Shown: piece by piece, positions 9,745 through 18,638 of the stretch
Layout: every line of letters starts with the position of its first letter
Numbering within the stretch: position 1 is the stretch's first letter
DNA from: an uncultured Psychrobacter sp.
Lineage (GTDB): Bacteria; Pseudomonadota; Gammaproteobacteria; Pseudomonadales; Moraxellaceae
Reading direction: 5' to 3'
Assembly: GCA_947495055.1 (NCBI GenBank)
Contig: CANLXO010000001.1
Coordinates: forward strand, 186,001-250,000
Length of the DNA: 64,000 nucleotides
The notes under the pieces: generated by a model
What the model was told of the DNA's origin: nothing
Seen by the model: only the letters and a program-made list of their open reading frames with translations
Database searches by the model: none
Position numbers and translations under genes: made by a program

Positions 9745-10227
9745 ATGAGTAATAATACAACGAATCAAATCGGTCTAGAAAAAGCAGATATGAGTGAGAT
9801 TGTCGCCAAGTTAAACAATTTACTATCGAGCTATCACGTCTTTTATATTAATGTTCGTGGTTATCATTGGAACGTTAAAGGCGAGCACTTTTTCTCTTTA
9901 CACGAAAAATTTGAAGAACTTTATACCAACTTGCAAGTTGAAATTGACGAAATCGCTGAACGTATTTTAACACTAGGTAAAACGCCACTTCATGCCTATA
10001 GCGATTTTGCACAGCACGCTAGCATTAATGAGGACAAAAACGTTCATGATGGTAACGCTTGTGTACAAGGTGTCGTTACTGGTTTGCAAGCACTTATCGA
10101 AGAGCAGCGCGAAGTGTCTGCAATAGCCGCGCAAAGTGATGACCAAGGTACTGCTGACTTGCTCGATGAGTACGTACAACAACAAGAAAAACTCATTTGG
10201 ATGTATAATGCGTTTTTAGCCAAATAA
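9745..10227 (+). CDS. dps: Dps-family ferritin-like DNA-binding protein
   Basis: A 160-residue protein starting at 9745, where AAGGACAATATT precedes the ATG; an upstream in-frame start is rejected because it lacks a site. The Dps/ferritin-like four-helix bundle is complete. It has the ferroxidase segments YHWNVKGEHFFSLHEKFEEL (His, then Asp/Glu of helix B) and LQVEIDEIAERI. Such proteins assemble as dodecamers that oxidise and store iron and protect DNA under oxidative and starvation stress. It is monocistronic, ended by a strong terminator that also serves the convergent gene. An 11-bp inverted repeat (AGGTT-A-AACCT, 9634-9644) sits upstream and could be an operator, but I do not assign it. 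Confidence 0.93.
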   Translation: MSNNTTNQIGLEKADMSEIVAKLNNLLSSYHVFYINVRGYHWNVKGEHFFSLHEKFEELYTNLQVEIDEIAERILTLGKTPLHAYSDFAQHASINEDKNVHDGNACVQGVVTGLQALIEEQREVSAIAAQSDDQGTADLLDEYVQQQEKLIWMYNAFLAK

Positions 10228-10255
10228 GCTGTACTTGATAGCTAAAGCGTCATTT

Positions 10256-10289
10256 AAAAAAAGCACCTAGTATACTAGGTGCTTTTTTT
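10256..10289. terminator. Bidirectional terminator, dps / DUF2057 gene
   Basis: A perfect stem (AAAAAGCACCTAGTA with its complement) is flanked by A and T runs, between two convergent genes. Confidence 0.9.
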
Positions 10290-10306
10290 CGTCTAATGGT
10301 GTTAAT

Positions 10307-11026
10307 TTATTGCTGTATCCACTGGCGTATCTTTTCACGCTCGCTTGGCGTCGCTTGTAACCATACTTGCATAAAGTTATCTAAGGTACTCGTAGTTGGT
10401 CTAAGCGTTGCAGCTGGAGCAGTCGTTACCACTGCGTTTGTATTAGTGGTATTGCGCGTCGCTGCCACAGGTGCAGCAGAAGGCTGGCCTAGAGCTGCTA
10501 TGGCTTGCTGGTTTTGTAATTCTGCATCACCACTACCACCAAAGACGCCGCCCAATGCTTTGCCTATCCCTGAAAATATTCCACCTTGATTGCCGCTCAT
10601 GCTTTGCTGACTGGCAATAATCGTATTGTTTTGCTGTACCGCGAGCGTTGGGCGCTCAGCATATTCCTTTGCAGCCGTATACTCTTCTGGCTGGTTAGGC
10701 ATAGTGAGGCGATACGTCTGGTTGTCTACTAGATTTGCCGTAACACTGACATTACCTGAACGTAAATAGTCATGCTCATCACGTGGCAGCTTGTACAGAC
10801 GATCGTATTTGGCGGTAATAGCATGCTGACCAGGTTGTAGAGTAAATGACTTGGTTAAAGGCTGAAACACGCTTTGCTTGATCTCTTGACCGTTGATTGC
10901 AGTAACTTTGATATTGTCATCAACAAGTAAAGTCACTGCTGCGTGCGAGAGCATAGATACTGAGCTTACGCCCGCGATTAAGGTACCTACAGCTAGCTTT
11001 TTGAGTAAGGCTGTCGAGAGAGTCAT
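10307..11026 (-). CDS. DUF2057 (YccT-like) exported protein
   Basis: A 239-residue protein with an N-terminal signal peptide (cleavage near SMLSHA-AVT). The N-terminal half matches DUF2057/YccT: a short VTLLVDDNIKVTAINGQ start, then LQPGQHAITAKYDRLY and YRLTMPNQPE. A Gly/Ala/Thr-rich linker (about 145-210) is followed by the family's C-terminal helix ending ATPSEREKIRQWIQ. Location should be periplasmic. The molecular role of the family is unknown. It is 90 bases downstream of hda on the same strand. Confidence 0.82.
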   Translation of the reverse strand: MTLSTALLKKLAVGTLIAGVSSVSMLSHAAVTLLVDDNIKVTAINGQEIKQSVFQPLTKSFTLQPGQHAITAKYDRLYKLPRDEHDYLRSGNVSVTANLVDNQTYRLTMPNQPEEYTAAKEYAERPTLAVQQNNTIIASQQSMSGNQGGIFSGIGKALGGVFGGSGDAELQNQQAIAALGQPSAAPVAATRNTTNTNAVVTTAPAATLRPTTSTLDNFMQVWLQATPSEREKIRQWIQQ

Positions 11027-11116
11027 AATATGTCCTATAAAGGGTTAAAAGGGTGAAATGCCACCTCTTTAAATTCAATGACAATAGATGTCATCAACTC
11101 AAAAAGCCTAAATCTA

Positions 11117-11920
11117 TTAAAAATCTAGCGGCATAGTATGTTGATCTTGATTGGCAATTTGGTTGTCTGTTTGCGTCTCTTGAGTGATATCAGCAAGCTC
11201 AGCGGCTAATGTCTGCTCATCGATAGTACGCAGCGCATCACTAATGACCGCTTTTGATATATTACTACGACCCAGATTTGAGAACATGGGCTGTATGTAA
11301 ACCAAGACCTCTATTAACGCGCCGATACGATGCGGGCCTTCGCTTAGTAAATGATGGAGTATACGCTCATCAAACTGCCAGCCGCGGCGACGAAGAATGG
11401 ACTGCAATAGCGCTTGGCGATCCGCTATGTTTTGCCCATCAGGTACCTTGAAAGTCGGCGCTTGTGCCAACCGCGTCAGCAAGTCTCTGAGCTCAAAGGG
11501 CAGCTCGCTTGCAGGCTTATTGGCTGCAAATAATAGCTGGCGCTGTCCTTCACGGCTACGATTGATCAGATGAAATAGTGCCTCTTGCCACTGACGGCTT
11601 TGCTCTAACACCTCTAGATCATCGATAGCAATGACATCGAAATTCTCCAAAGAGGACAGTACATTGACATCGGTATGAATCAGCTCGTTCAAAGATAAGC
11701 AAATTGCAGATTTGTCCATATCAATGAACGACTCACAAATGGCGGAGAGCAGATGCGACTTGCCAGTAGCAGGACTACCAAACAGATACAGCTGCCCGAT
11801 CAGACCGACATGCAACTGCCGTACTGCATCGATAATTGACATCCAACCTGGACCTGAAAAGTCGCTAAGGCTTGCATCGTGCTTGATGTCTAGATTGAGA
11901 CTTAGCTGTGATTGGGCCAT
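11117..11920 (-). CDS. hda: DnaA regulatory inactivator Hda (DnaA-like AAA+ ATPase)
   Basis: A 267-residue DnaA homolog without the DNA-binding domain. The N-terminus QLSLNLDIKHDAS resembles the clamp-binding motif QLSL-F by which Hda joins the beta clamp. Walker A is GSPATGKSHLL and Walker B is IDDLEVL. Hda with the DNA-loaded clamp triggers hydrolysis of DnaA-ATP and so prevents re-initiation of replication. The conserved neighbour perM lies upstream on the same strand, 267 bases away, as in related gammaproteobacteria. The C-terminus is about 30 residues longer than in E. coli and polar. Confidence 0.92.
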   Translation of the reverse strand: MAQSQLSLNLDIKHDASLSDFSGPGWMSIIDAVRQLHVGLIGQLYLFGSPATGKSHLLSAICESFIDMDKSAICLSLNELIHTDVNVLSSLENFDVIAIDDLEVLEQSRQWQEALFHLINRSREGQRQLLFAANKPASELPFELRDLLTRLAQAPTFKVPDGQNIADRQALLQSILRRRGWQFDERILHHLLSEGPHRIGALIEVLVYIQPMFSNLGRSNISKAVISDALRTIDEQTLAAELADITQETQTDNQIANQDQHTMPLDF

Positions 11921-12187
11921 TGCTCACCAACTTAAGTTTGCGCTATACCCCATATGCTATATAGAGATAGACGCTAAATGTTTCATAGTTTTGATTGCTC
12001 TATGAGTCACATCCTTGTTTGCCATAAACCAGTAAAATTGCTAATCCATTTGTCTAAATATCGCTATTGTCACCACAAGCAATGATAATCAGACACTGCG
12101 CCTATATATACCATATTTGCAAAATGACTGACAAGTCCTTTCACCGTTATACTTGCCAAGTCACTACATTGGCATCCAAAGCTTGTG

Positions 12188-13321
12188 CTATTTTTTTTCA
12201 AATAACTCTAACTGCTTACGTCCTTTATAAAAGTCTGTAGTTAGATAATAGCCATACAGATGACGAAACAAGACATTAAGAACCGCTGATACTGGTAGTG
12301 CGATAAGCATCCCAACGAACCCTAATATACTAGCGCCTGCCAATACCGAAAAGATAACCCATAGCGGCGATAGACCGATTTTGTCACCTAATAGTAATGG
12401 CTGTAATACATAACCTTCAACCGCTTGCCCTACCAAGAACGCGCCTGCGATCAGCGACAAATAAAACCAGTCAAAGCCAAACTGAAAGAGACCGGCAATG
12501 ATAGCGGCGATAAAACCCAAACCAAACCCTAAGTAAGGAACGAAGCTGGCAACGCCGGCTAACATCCCAATAGTGAGCCCAAGCTCCAGCCCTATTAATT
12601 GTAGCTGCACCGCGTACACTACCCCCAAGAGCACCATAACCAGCAGCTGCCCCTTTACAAATTCCATGAGCGCGCGATCACACTCTTGAGCGATGCCAAT
12701 GACTTTTTTGCTATAGGCGGCTGGTATCGCCATCTTCCAACTATGTAGACGCTTATCCCAGTTGAACAAAAAATAAAACGTCAAAATAGGAACTAAGACA
12801 ATCAAGCCGGCGTTATTGACAAAGCTCATACTCGAGGCAACGAGTTGACTCATCCAGAGGCTGGCATCAGAGATGTTGTAATGCGTCTGCATATACTCAA
12901 CCAAAGTATCAGAAAAACCGCTGACCTCTAACGCGGGCATAACGACATTGGTATTGGTACTAAACCAGTCTCTTACCACATCGTTGTACCAGCTTATAAC
13001 CTTTGGCAAATACTCCCAAGCAGATTGCAACTGATGCCATAGCGTAGGTATAAGCCACCACATTAGTATTGCCATACCAGTCGTAATCGCTGTATATACC
13101 ACAATAATCGCAATCCAGCGTCTGACATACTTAGACAATCTTTTGACTAAAGGGTTGAATAAATAGGCGAGAATAAAAGCGACAAGAAAGGGGATAATCA
13201 CTGGCGTCAATAAGTACAAAAGTAGTAGTGAGACTACGATAACAGTAACTAAAAACAAACGCCGAAAAAAGGGATCTATAGGCTGGGTAATCATTGATCG
13301 TAATCCTACGATTAAGCTCAT
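12188..13321 (-). CDS. perM: AI-2E family transporter / PerM-type permease
   Basis: A 377-residue integral membrane protein with about eight hydrophobic segments: two near the N-terminus (about 22-60), one near 70-90, and a C-terminal set with the family signature (VASFVPYLGFGLGFIAAII and GDKIGLSPLWVIFSVLAGA). This is the AI-2E/PerM exporter-like family; substrates are poorly defined. It is divergent from purM-purN and upstream of hda, the classical arrangement. A second start (MITQPID) lies nine codons in. Confidence 0.88.
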   Translation of the reverse strand: MSLIVGLRSMITQPIDPFFRRLFLVTVIVVSLLLLYLLTPVIIPFLVAFILAYLFNPLVKRLSKYVRRWIAIIVVYTAITTGMAILMWWLIPTLWHQLQSAWEYLPKVISWYNDVVRDWFSTNTNVVMPALEVSGFSDTLVEYMQTHYNISDASLWMSQLVASSMSFVNNAGLIVLVPILTFYFLFNWDKRLHSWKMAIPAAYSKKVIGIAQECDRALMEFVKGQLLVMVLLGVVYAVQLQLIGLELGLTIGMLAGVASFVPYLGFGLGFIAAIIAGLFQFGFDWFYLSLIAGAFLVGQAVEGYVLQPLLLGDKIGLSPLWVIFSVLAGASILGFVGMLIALPVSAVLNVLFRHLYGYYLTTDFYKGRKQLELFEKK

Positions 13322-13486
13322 TTATATGATAGCGATGAGTACTGATGACTAATATGGGAGGGCTTGTTAGAGATGCCCTAATGTCACACATTATTGCAGA
13401 CTTTAGTAAAAAAGCAGTCTTTTTTTGTGTTTTGACGTTTTATTTGACATTTATATCTAGCATAGGCCCAAAAGTGGTAAGTTGTT

Positions 13487-13516
13487 TTGCGGGTGCCTAC
13501 TGTTTTTGGGTATAAT
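13487..13516 (+). promoter_or_regulatory. Candidate sigma-70 promoter of purM
   Basis: There is a perfect -10 TATAAT at 13511-13516 with a weak -35 (TTGCGG, 13487-13492) 18 bases upstream. The placement implies a leader of about 60 bases and supports the downstream purM start. Confidence 0.5.
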
Positions 13517-13582
13517 GCGCGCACCTTAATTAAACTTTGTATGACTGCTATTTTAACTTCTATATATGACTGTGAGATGACC

Positions 13583-14632
13583 ATGAGTGACAAGACTTCT
13601 TTAAGCTACAAAGATGCAGGCGTCGATATCGATGCAGGTGATGCATTGGTACAACGAATCAAATCCGTAGCAAAAGCCACTACTCGTCCCGAAGTGGTTG
13701 GTGGTCTTGGCGGCTTTGGTGCGCTGTGCCGCATCCCAACCGGTTACACCTCACCCCTCCTCGTCTCTGGCACTGATGGCGTTGGCACTAAGCTTAAACT
13801 GGCCTTGCAACTGAATCGTCATGACACTATTGGTATTGATCTGGTCGCCATGTGCGTCAACGATCTGCTGGTATGTGGGGCTGAGCCATTATTCTTTTTA
13901 GATTATTACGCGACAGGCAAGCTTGATGTCGACGTCGCAGCGACTGTAGTCACAGGTATTGGCGCAGGTTGCAAGCTTGCAAATTGTGCCCTTATCGGTG
14001 GCGAGACCGCTGAGATGCCAGGCATGTATCAAGACGATGATTATGACTTGGCTGGATTTTGTGTTGGCGTGGTTGAAGAAAGCGAGGTCATCACGGGTGA
14101 AAACGTTGCCGAGGGTGATGCGTTAATCGCTCTTGCATCGAGCGGCGCACACTCAAACGGTTATTCACTGGTGCGTAAGGTCGTTGAGGTCAGCGGTATC
14201 GATATCATTAGCAGCGATAAGCAACTAGATGGTCAATCTATCCAAGACGCACTGATGGCACCGACACGTATCTATGTCAAAGCCATTAAAGCGCTACAAG
14301 ACACGCTTGGCAATCAAGCTTTGCATGCTATGTCTCATATCACAGGTGGCGGCTTGACTGATAATTTGCCACGCGTACTACCAGATCATCTCGCTGCTAG
14401 TATTGATACGAGTAGCTGGCAGTTCTCGGAGCTATTCACATGGTTACAGGCGCAAGGTAATATCAAGCAAAGCGAGATGTATCGCACCTTTAACTGCGGC
14501 GTTGGCTTCGTTATTGTAGTGCCAGCAGACAAAGCACAAGCGGCAATCAATACGCTAAATGATGCAGGTGAAAAAGCGTGGCAAATTGGTGAAATGATTA
14601 ATCGTCAAGATGAAGCTGTGGTTTACAGATAA
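13583..14632 (+). CDS. purM: Phosphoribosylformylglycinamidine cyclo-ligase (AIR synthetase)
   Basis: A 349-residue enzyme (start [16 protein letters not shown]) that catalyses ATP-dependent closure of the imidazole ring in purine synthesis. Motifs are [45 protein letters not shown] and [16 protein letters not shown]. The frame is open further upstream, but family length and the promoter inside that extension favour 13583; a start two codons earlier is possible. The stop overlaps the purN start by one base (TAATG), so the two are translationally coupled. Confidence 0.96.
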   Translation: MSDKTSLSYKDAGVDIDAGDALVQRIKSVAKATTRPEVVGGLGGFGALCRIPTGYTSPLLVSGTDGVGTKLKLALQLNRHDTIGIDLVAMCVNDLLVCGAEPLFFLDYYATGKLDVDVAATVVTGIGAGCKLANCALIGGETAEMPGMYQDDDYDLAGFCVGVVEESEVITGENVAEGDALIALASSGAHSNGYSLVRKVVEVSGIDIISSDKQLDGQSIQDALMAPTRIYVKAIKALQDTLGNQALHAMSHITGGGLTDNLPRVLPDHLAASIDTSSWQFSELFTWLQAQGNIKQSEMYRTFNCGVGFVIVVPADKAQAAINTLNDAGEKAWQIGEMINRQDEAVVYR

Positions 14633-15318
14633 TGTCTGATTTGAGAGTGAGTCAAGCAGCTAAGCCGTTGCGCGTTGCCGTACTGGTATCAGGTAGTGGC
14701 AGCAACTTACAGGTCTTGATAGATGCGATGATGGCTGGCGCGCTACCGATTGAGATAGTCGGCGTTATCAGTAACCGCGAGGATGCTTATGCAGTTACGC
14801 GTGCGACAGACGCTGATATCCCAGTAGCCGTATTGTCGCATGTTGCCAATGGCAAACGCATGGGCATCAAGACTTTTGAGAGCCATGCCAGTCGCCAAAT
14901 TGCAGCGTGGCAACCTGACTTGATTGTGTTGGCTGGGTTTATGCGAGTGTTGAGTTCAGATTTTATCCAGCATTCTATCGCTCCAATGATTAATTTGCAT
15001 CCCTCTTTACTTCCCGCTTATAAGGGTCTTGATACTCATAGTAGAGTTATCAGAGCTGGCGAGCGCTATCATGGCTGTAGTGTTCATGTTGTCACAGCAG
15101 AGCTTGATGCAGGTACTGTTTTGACCCAAGCTTTATTGGAAGTTAATCCCAAAGATACTGCTGATAGCTTGCAAAAACGTGTACAAAAACTTGAGCATCA
15201 ACTGCTACCTTGGACACTACTGCTTATCGCTAAAGGAATACTGACCTTCGATAATGATTTGTTAAAAAATAATGACTATCTACCAGTGCTACCATTGACT
15301 CTGTACATTGACCAATAA
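14632..15318 (+). CDS. purN: Phosphoribosylglycinamide formyltransferase
   Basis: A 228-residue enzyme that transfers the formyl group from 10-formyl-THF to GAR in purine synthesis. The motifs are N-terminal VLVSGSGSNLQ, catalytic NLHPSLLPAYKGLDTH (Asn and His) and GCSVHVVTAELDAGTVL (catalytic Asp). The C-terminus ends about 15 residues beyond the usual point. It is coupled to purM by a one-base overlap, and a terminator follows. Confidence 0.96.
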   Translation: MSDLRVSQAAKPLRVAVLVSGSGSNLQVLIDAMMAGALPIEIVGVISNREDAYAVTRATDADIPVAVLSHVANGKRMGIKTFESHASRQIAAWQPDLIVLAGFMRVLSSDFIQHSIAPMINLHPSLLPAYKGLDTHSRVIRAGERYHGCSVHVVTAELDAGTVLTQALLEVNPKDTADSLQKRVQKLEHQLLPWTLLLIAKGILTFDNDLLKNNDYLPVLPLTLYIDQ

Positions 15319-15366
15319 TCACAGTATATCTCTTAATATTATCCAACTTAAAAATGACACGTACAC

Positions 15367-15406
15367 AAAAAGCCCAGTCGCTTAATATATAAGTGACTGG
15401 GCTTTG
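15367..15406. terminator. Bidirectional terminator, purN / aldehyde dehydrogenase
   Basis: The stem AAAGCCCAGTC.CT with its complement (one G-T pair) is flanked by A and T runs, between convergent genes. Confidence 0.85.
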
Positions 15407-15453
15407 TATCGTTTGTTATTCAATCATCTTAGCTTTAAAGACCGTATAGGATC

Positions 15454-16833
15454 TTAGCTACTATGAATATGCAAACCTTTAATGTTTACAAACTCTTTGA
15501 TACCAAAGCCGCCATGTTCGCGGCCATGACCTGAGTTTTTCACGCCACCGAACGGTAGTGCTGGATTTGCAAGACCATAACCATTGATATAGACCATACC
15601 GGTATCAAACTGCTCGCTTGCTAGACGAATAGCTTTATCTTCGTCTTTAGAGAAGATGGCGCCGCCTAAACCATAGCGACTGTCATTGGCAATACGCATA
15701 GCATCGTCTTGATCTTTGGCACGGATCAGTGAAGCGACTGGACCAAATAGCTCATCATCATAAGCCGGCTGACCTTCCTTTACGTTCTCTAAAATCGTAG
15801 CTGGATAGAAGTTACCTTTACCTTCTGGTAATTTACCACCAACTGAAATCGTAGCCCCTTTTTTGACACTCTCTTCGACTTGCTCGTGCAATTTCTCTTG
15901 CAAGTCTTTGCGTGCTAATGGGCCAATATCAGAGCTATCGTCCATAGGATCACCAGCTTTGGTGTTCGAAAACTTCTCAACAATACGATCGCGGAACTCA
16001 TCATATAAACTATCAACAACGATGAAACGTTTCGCTGCAACACAAGTCTCACCATTGTTAATAAGACGCGCTTGCGTACAAGTCTCTACAGCAAGATCTA
16101 AATCAGCGTCTTCAAGAACAATAAAGGCGTCATTTGAGCCAAGCTCTAACACAACTTTTTTGAGGACTTTTGCCGCTTGTTGACCAACAACCTTACCTGC
16201 ATTATCACTACCAGTGAGCGTCACACCGCGCACTTTATCATTACCAATCAGTTTTTCTGACTGATCATGGTCAATTAAGATGGTACGGAATAGATCGTTT
16301 GGCAGATCAGACTCATGAAAGATTTTTTCGATTAATAAGCCAGAGCCTGTCACATTAGCAGCATGCTTCAATAAAATACTGTTACCCGCCATCAAGTTAG
16401 CAATGGCATAACGGAATACTTGATAAGCTGGAAAGTTCCAAGGTTGCATACCATAAATAACACCGATCGGCTGATAAGTGACGATACCTTTTTTCATATT
16501 TTCGATATCGCGTACATCATCGGCAAGAGCGGTAACGCCTTTCTCTGCAGTATAGTCGCAAATTCCTATACACAAATCTACTTCGCTTAAACTTTGATTA
16601 TAAAGCTTACCACGCTCTTCAGTCATCAGTTTTGATAATTCTTCTTTATATTTGGCTAAAGTTTCACCGATAGACTTAATTACTTTGGCACGCTCTTCAT
16701 GACTCGTTTTACGCCATTCTAAAAAAGCTTCGTGCGAGGCTTCAACAATGTTGTTGACCTCATCGTTACTCATATAATTGTATTCTTTAATGTCTTCACC
16801 CGTTACTGGGTTTACCGTAGTAATATCTGCCAT
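15454..16833 (-). CDS. NAD(P)-dependent succinate-semialdehyde dehydrogenase-type aldehyde dehydrogenase
   Basis: A 459-residue aldehyde dehydrogenase. It has the cofactor region GVIYGMQPWNFPAYQ, the general-base Glu in VVLELGSNDAF and the catalytic Cys in NNGETCVAAKRF. Length and the segment PFGGVKNSGHGREHG place it with the Sad/GabD-like semialdehyde dehydrogenases, which oxidise succinate semialdehyde to succinate. Substrate specificity cannot be fixed from sequence alone. No gabT lies nearby. It is monocistronic. Confidence 0.85.
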   Translation of the reverse strand: MADITTVNPVTGEDIKEYNYMSNDEVNNIVEASHEAFLEWRKTSHEERAKVIKSIGETLAKYKEELSKLMTEERGKLYNQSLSEVDLCIGICDYTAEKGVTALADDVRDIENMKKGIVTYQPIGVIYGMQPWNFPAYQVFRYAIANLMAGNSILLKHAANVTGSGLLIEKIFHESDLPNDLFRTILIDHDQSEKLIGNDKVRGVTLTGSDNAGKVVGQQAAKVLKKVVLELGSNDAFIVLEDADLDLAVETCTQARLINNGETCVAAKRFIVVDSLYDEFRDRIVEKFSNTKAGDPMDDSSDIGPLARKDLQEKLHEQVEESVKKGATISVGGKLPEGKGNFYPATILENVKEGQPAYDDELFGPVASLIRAKDQDDAMRIANDSRYGLGGAIFSKDEDKAIRLASEQFDTGMVYINGYGLANPALPFGGVKNSGHGREHGGFGIKEFVNIKGLHIHSS

Positions 16834-17052
16834 GATTTATGTCCTTCTTATTAATATGAATTTGTTGATGCAAATGCATCAAATTATCTTTTTTTGAATG
16901 CTATTTATTATTTAACACCAAATCATAGTAACAAACGTTTAGGCTTTTAATTTTACAAGATATGAAGTTATGTGTTCTAAATGTTAATGATGTGACTGAT
17001 TTATAAAGAATAGCTTAATAGATTTCTATCGATATAATAGAAAGGCACAAGC

Positions 17053-17080
17053 AAAAAAGCCAGCACTATAAGTACTGGTT
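17053..17080 (-). terminator. Terminator of the LysR-type gene
   Basis: On the minus strand an 8-bp stem (CCAGTACT with AGTGCTGG) is followed by CTTTTTT, shortly after the stop. Confidence 0.6.
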
Positions 17081-17103
17081 TTGGCTTGAGTGATAATCTA
17101 ATA

Positions 17104-18093
17104 TTAAAAGAGTTTATTAATCACAGGAATGTCCTGCTGCTGGCTTTCTTCATCAGCGACGACTTGGCGCGCCACATGCATGATCAGTTGACGTAACCAG
17201 CGATGGGCAGGATGATGCTGCAAAAGCGGTGACCATGCCATTGTGAGCTCAAATTCAGGAATAAAAAACGGTGGATCTTCCATAATAATACTATCGTTAT
17301 TAGCTTGCATACGGGCGACGCGAGTAGGTAGCGTCGCTATGAGATCTTTATTGGCAGCGAGCATAGCGGGCATTTGATAGTGACGTGTAAAGACGCTAAT
17401 TTGACGTTTTTGACCCAAGCGCTGAAGTGCCTGATCAATAGAACCAAGTCCGCCAGATTTTTCAGGATTCACGCCAAACCCTACGCCCATACCCGTTTTG
17501 GAGACCCAAACGTGCTGACCCTTTAGGTAGTTTTTGAGATTAAAGCGATTGGCATAAGGACTCTCTGATGACAACAGGCAGCTAAAGGTGTCACGCCATA
17601 CGAGCACTTGATGAAAGCTTTGTGGTATCTCGTTAAAACGGTTAATAGCTAAATCGACGCGCCCCTGCTCCATATCCCGATAAGAGACGTCCGATGGCGT
17701 CAGAAAATCTAAGATGACATTAGGAGCCTCAGAGCGCAGTGCTTTGACCAGTCTAGGCACCAAAGTTGCCTCAGCATAATCTGAGGTCATAATTCGAAAA
17801 ACTCTTGAGGTGCTATAAGGGCGAAACTCGGTACGCGGCTCGAGAACTTGGGTTAGATCTGCTAGTATCTCTCTGATGCGAGGTTGCAGCTCAAGCGCAC
17901 GTTCTGTTGGCGTCATGCCCTCTGATGAGCGCACCAGCAAAGGATCATTAAACAGCTTACGCAATCGGCGCAATATGTTACTCATCGCAGGCTGCGTGAT
18001 GCCCAACTGCTCAGCGGCTCGCGTGACGTTTTTTTCTCGAAGCAGTACATCTAGATGCACCAATAGATTTAAATCAACCCTTTGCAAATTCAT
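17104..18093 (-). CDS. LysR-family transcriptional regulator
   Basis: A protein of 329 residues from the start MNLQRVDLNLL at 18093; the frame extends 12 codons further upstream without support. The N-terminal winged helix-turn-helix is typical (LLREKNVTRAAEQLGITQPA, then SNILRRLRKLF). A NodD/LeuO-like effector-binding domain follows (from FRIMTSDYAEATLVPRL). It is divergent from aceA across a gap of about 545 bases, the usual geometry for a LysR protein and its target, so control of isocitrate lyase is a reasonable inference. The ligand is unknown. Confidence 0.9.
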   Translation of the reverse strand: MNLQRVDLNLLVHLDVLLREKNVTRAAEQLGITQPAMSNILRRLRKLFNDPLLVRSSEGMTPTERALELQPRIREILADLTQVLEPRTEFRPYSTSRVFRIMTSDYAEATLVPRLVKALRSEAPNVILDFLTPSDVSYRDMEQGRVDLAINRFNEIPQSFHQVLVWRDTFSCLLSSESPYANRFNLKNYLKGQHVWVSKTGMGVGFGVNPEKSGGLGSIDQALQRLGQKRQISVFTRHYQMPAMLAANKDLIATLPTRVARMQANNDSIIMEDPPFFIPEFELTMAWSPLLQHHPAHRWLRQLIMHVARQVVADEESQQQDIPVINKLF

Positions 18094-18638
18094 ACGTTTG
18101 TCTCTTTGCCTTAAACGTGCACCGCTCAAAAACGGGCGCTTAGTTATGCTGCTGATGTCTTAAAATCGGTTATTATCAAATTCAATAGATACGTCGATGC
18201 AAACACAATACTATTTATCTTATTTAAGTACATGATTTTATTATACTATAACTATATTGAATACCAAAGATAACGGTCATAAATTAGATAAATCTTGGTA
18301 AAATGGCTATAGTGAATGCCATTGAGGCCTTGAAGTATACAGCATAAGTGCTTTTAGTGCTTTTAGCGCAAGCTGACATACCTATATCAAAAGCAGGTTT
18401 ATTAGACATTATCTGATTACTGCCACTAAGTATGACTACTAATAAGTATCTCAGTATAAACTTATCATTATATCATCAGATTTTGTTATCATTAAGCACA
18501 GGCTGCGATGCTCGTTTTATTTTGATGCTTAAAACAACGATCAAAATATAGTAACTAAAAATATAGTAACTTATAACGCTCGCTACCCTTTTTAATTTAG
18601 TTTTCGCAAGTTTTAATACCCCACCAAGGAGACAATAG
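18094..18638. promoter_or_regulatory. Divergent control region, LysR gene / aceA
   Basis: An AT-rich region without a gene. It contains a 15-bp tandem direct repeat (aaaatatagtaacta, copies at 18543 and 18558) and short repeats of AGTGCTTTT at about 18357-18375. GGAGA ahead of the aceA start at 18639 is the ribosome binding site. No operator can be assigned with confidence. Confidence 0.4.

Noticed and set aside
13487-13582. N-terminal extension of purM
   Set aside because: It covers the likely promoter and exceeds the family length.
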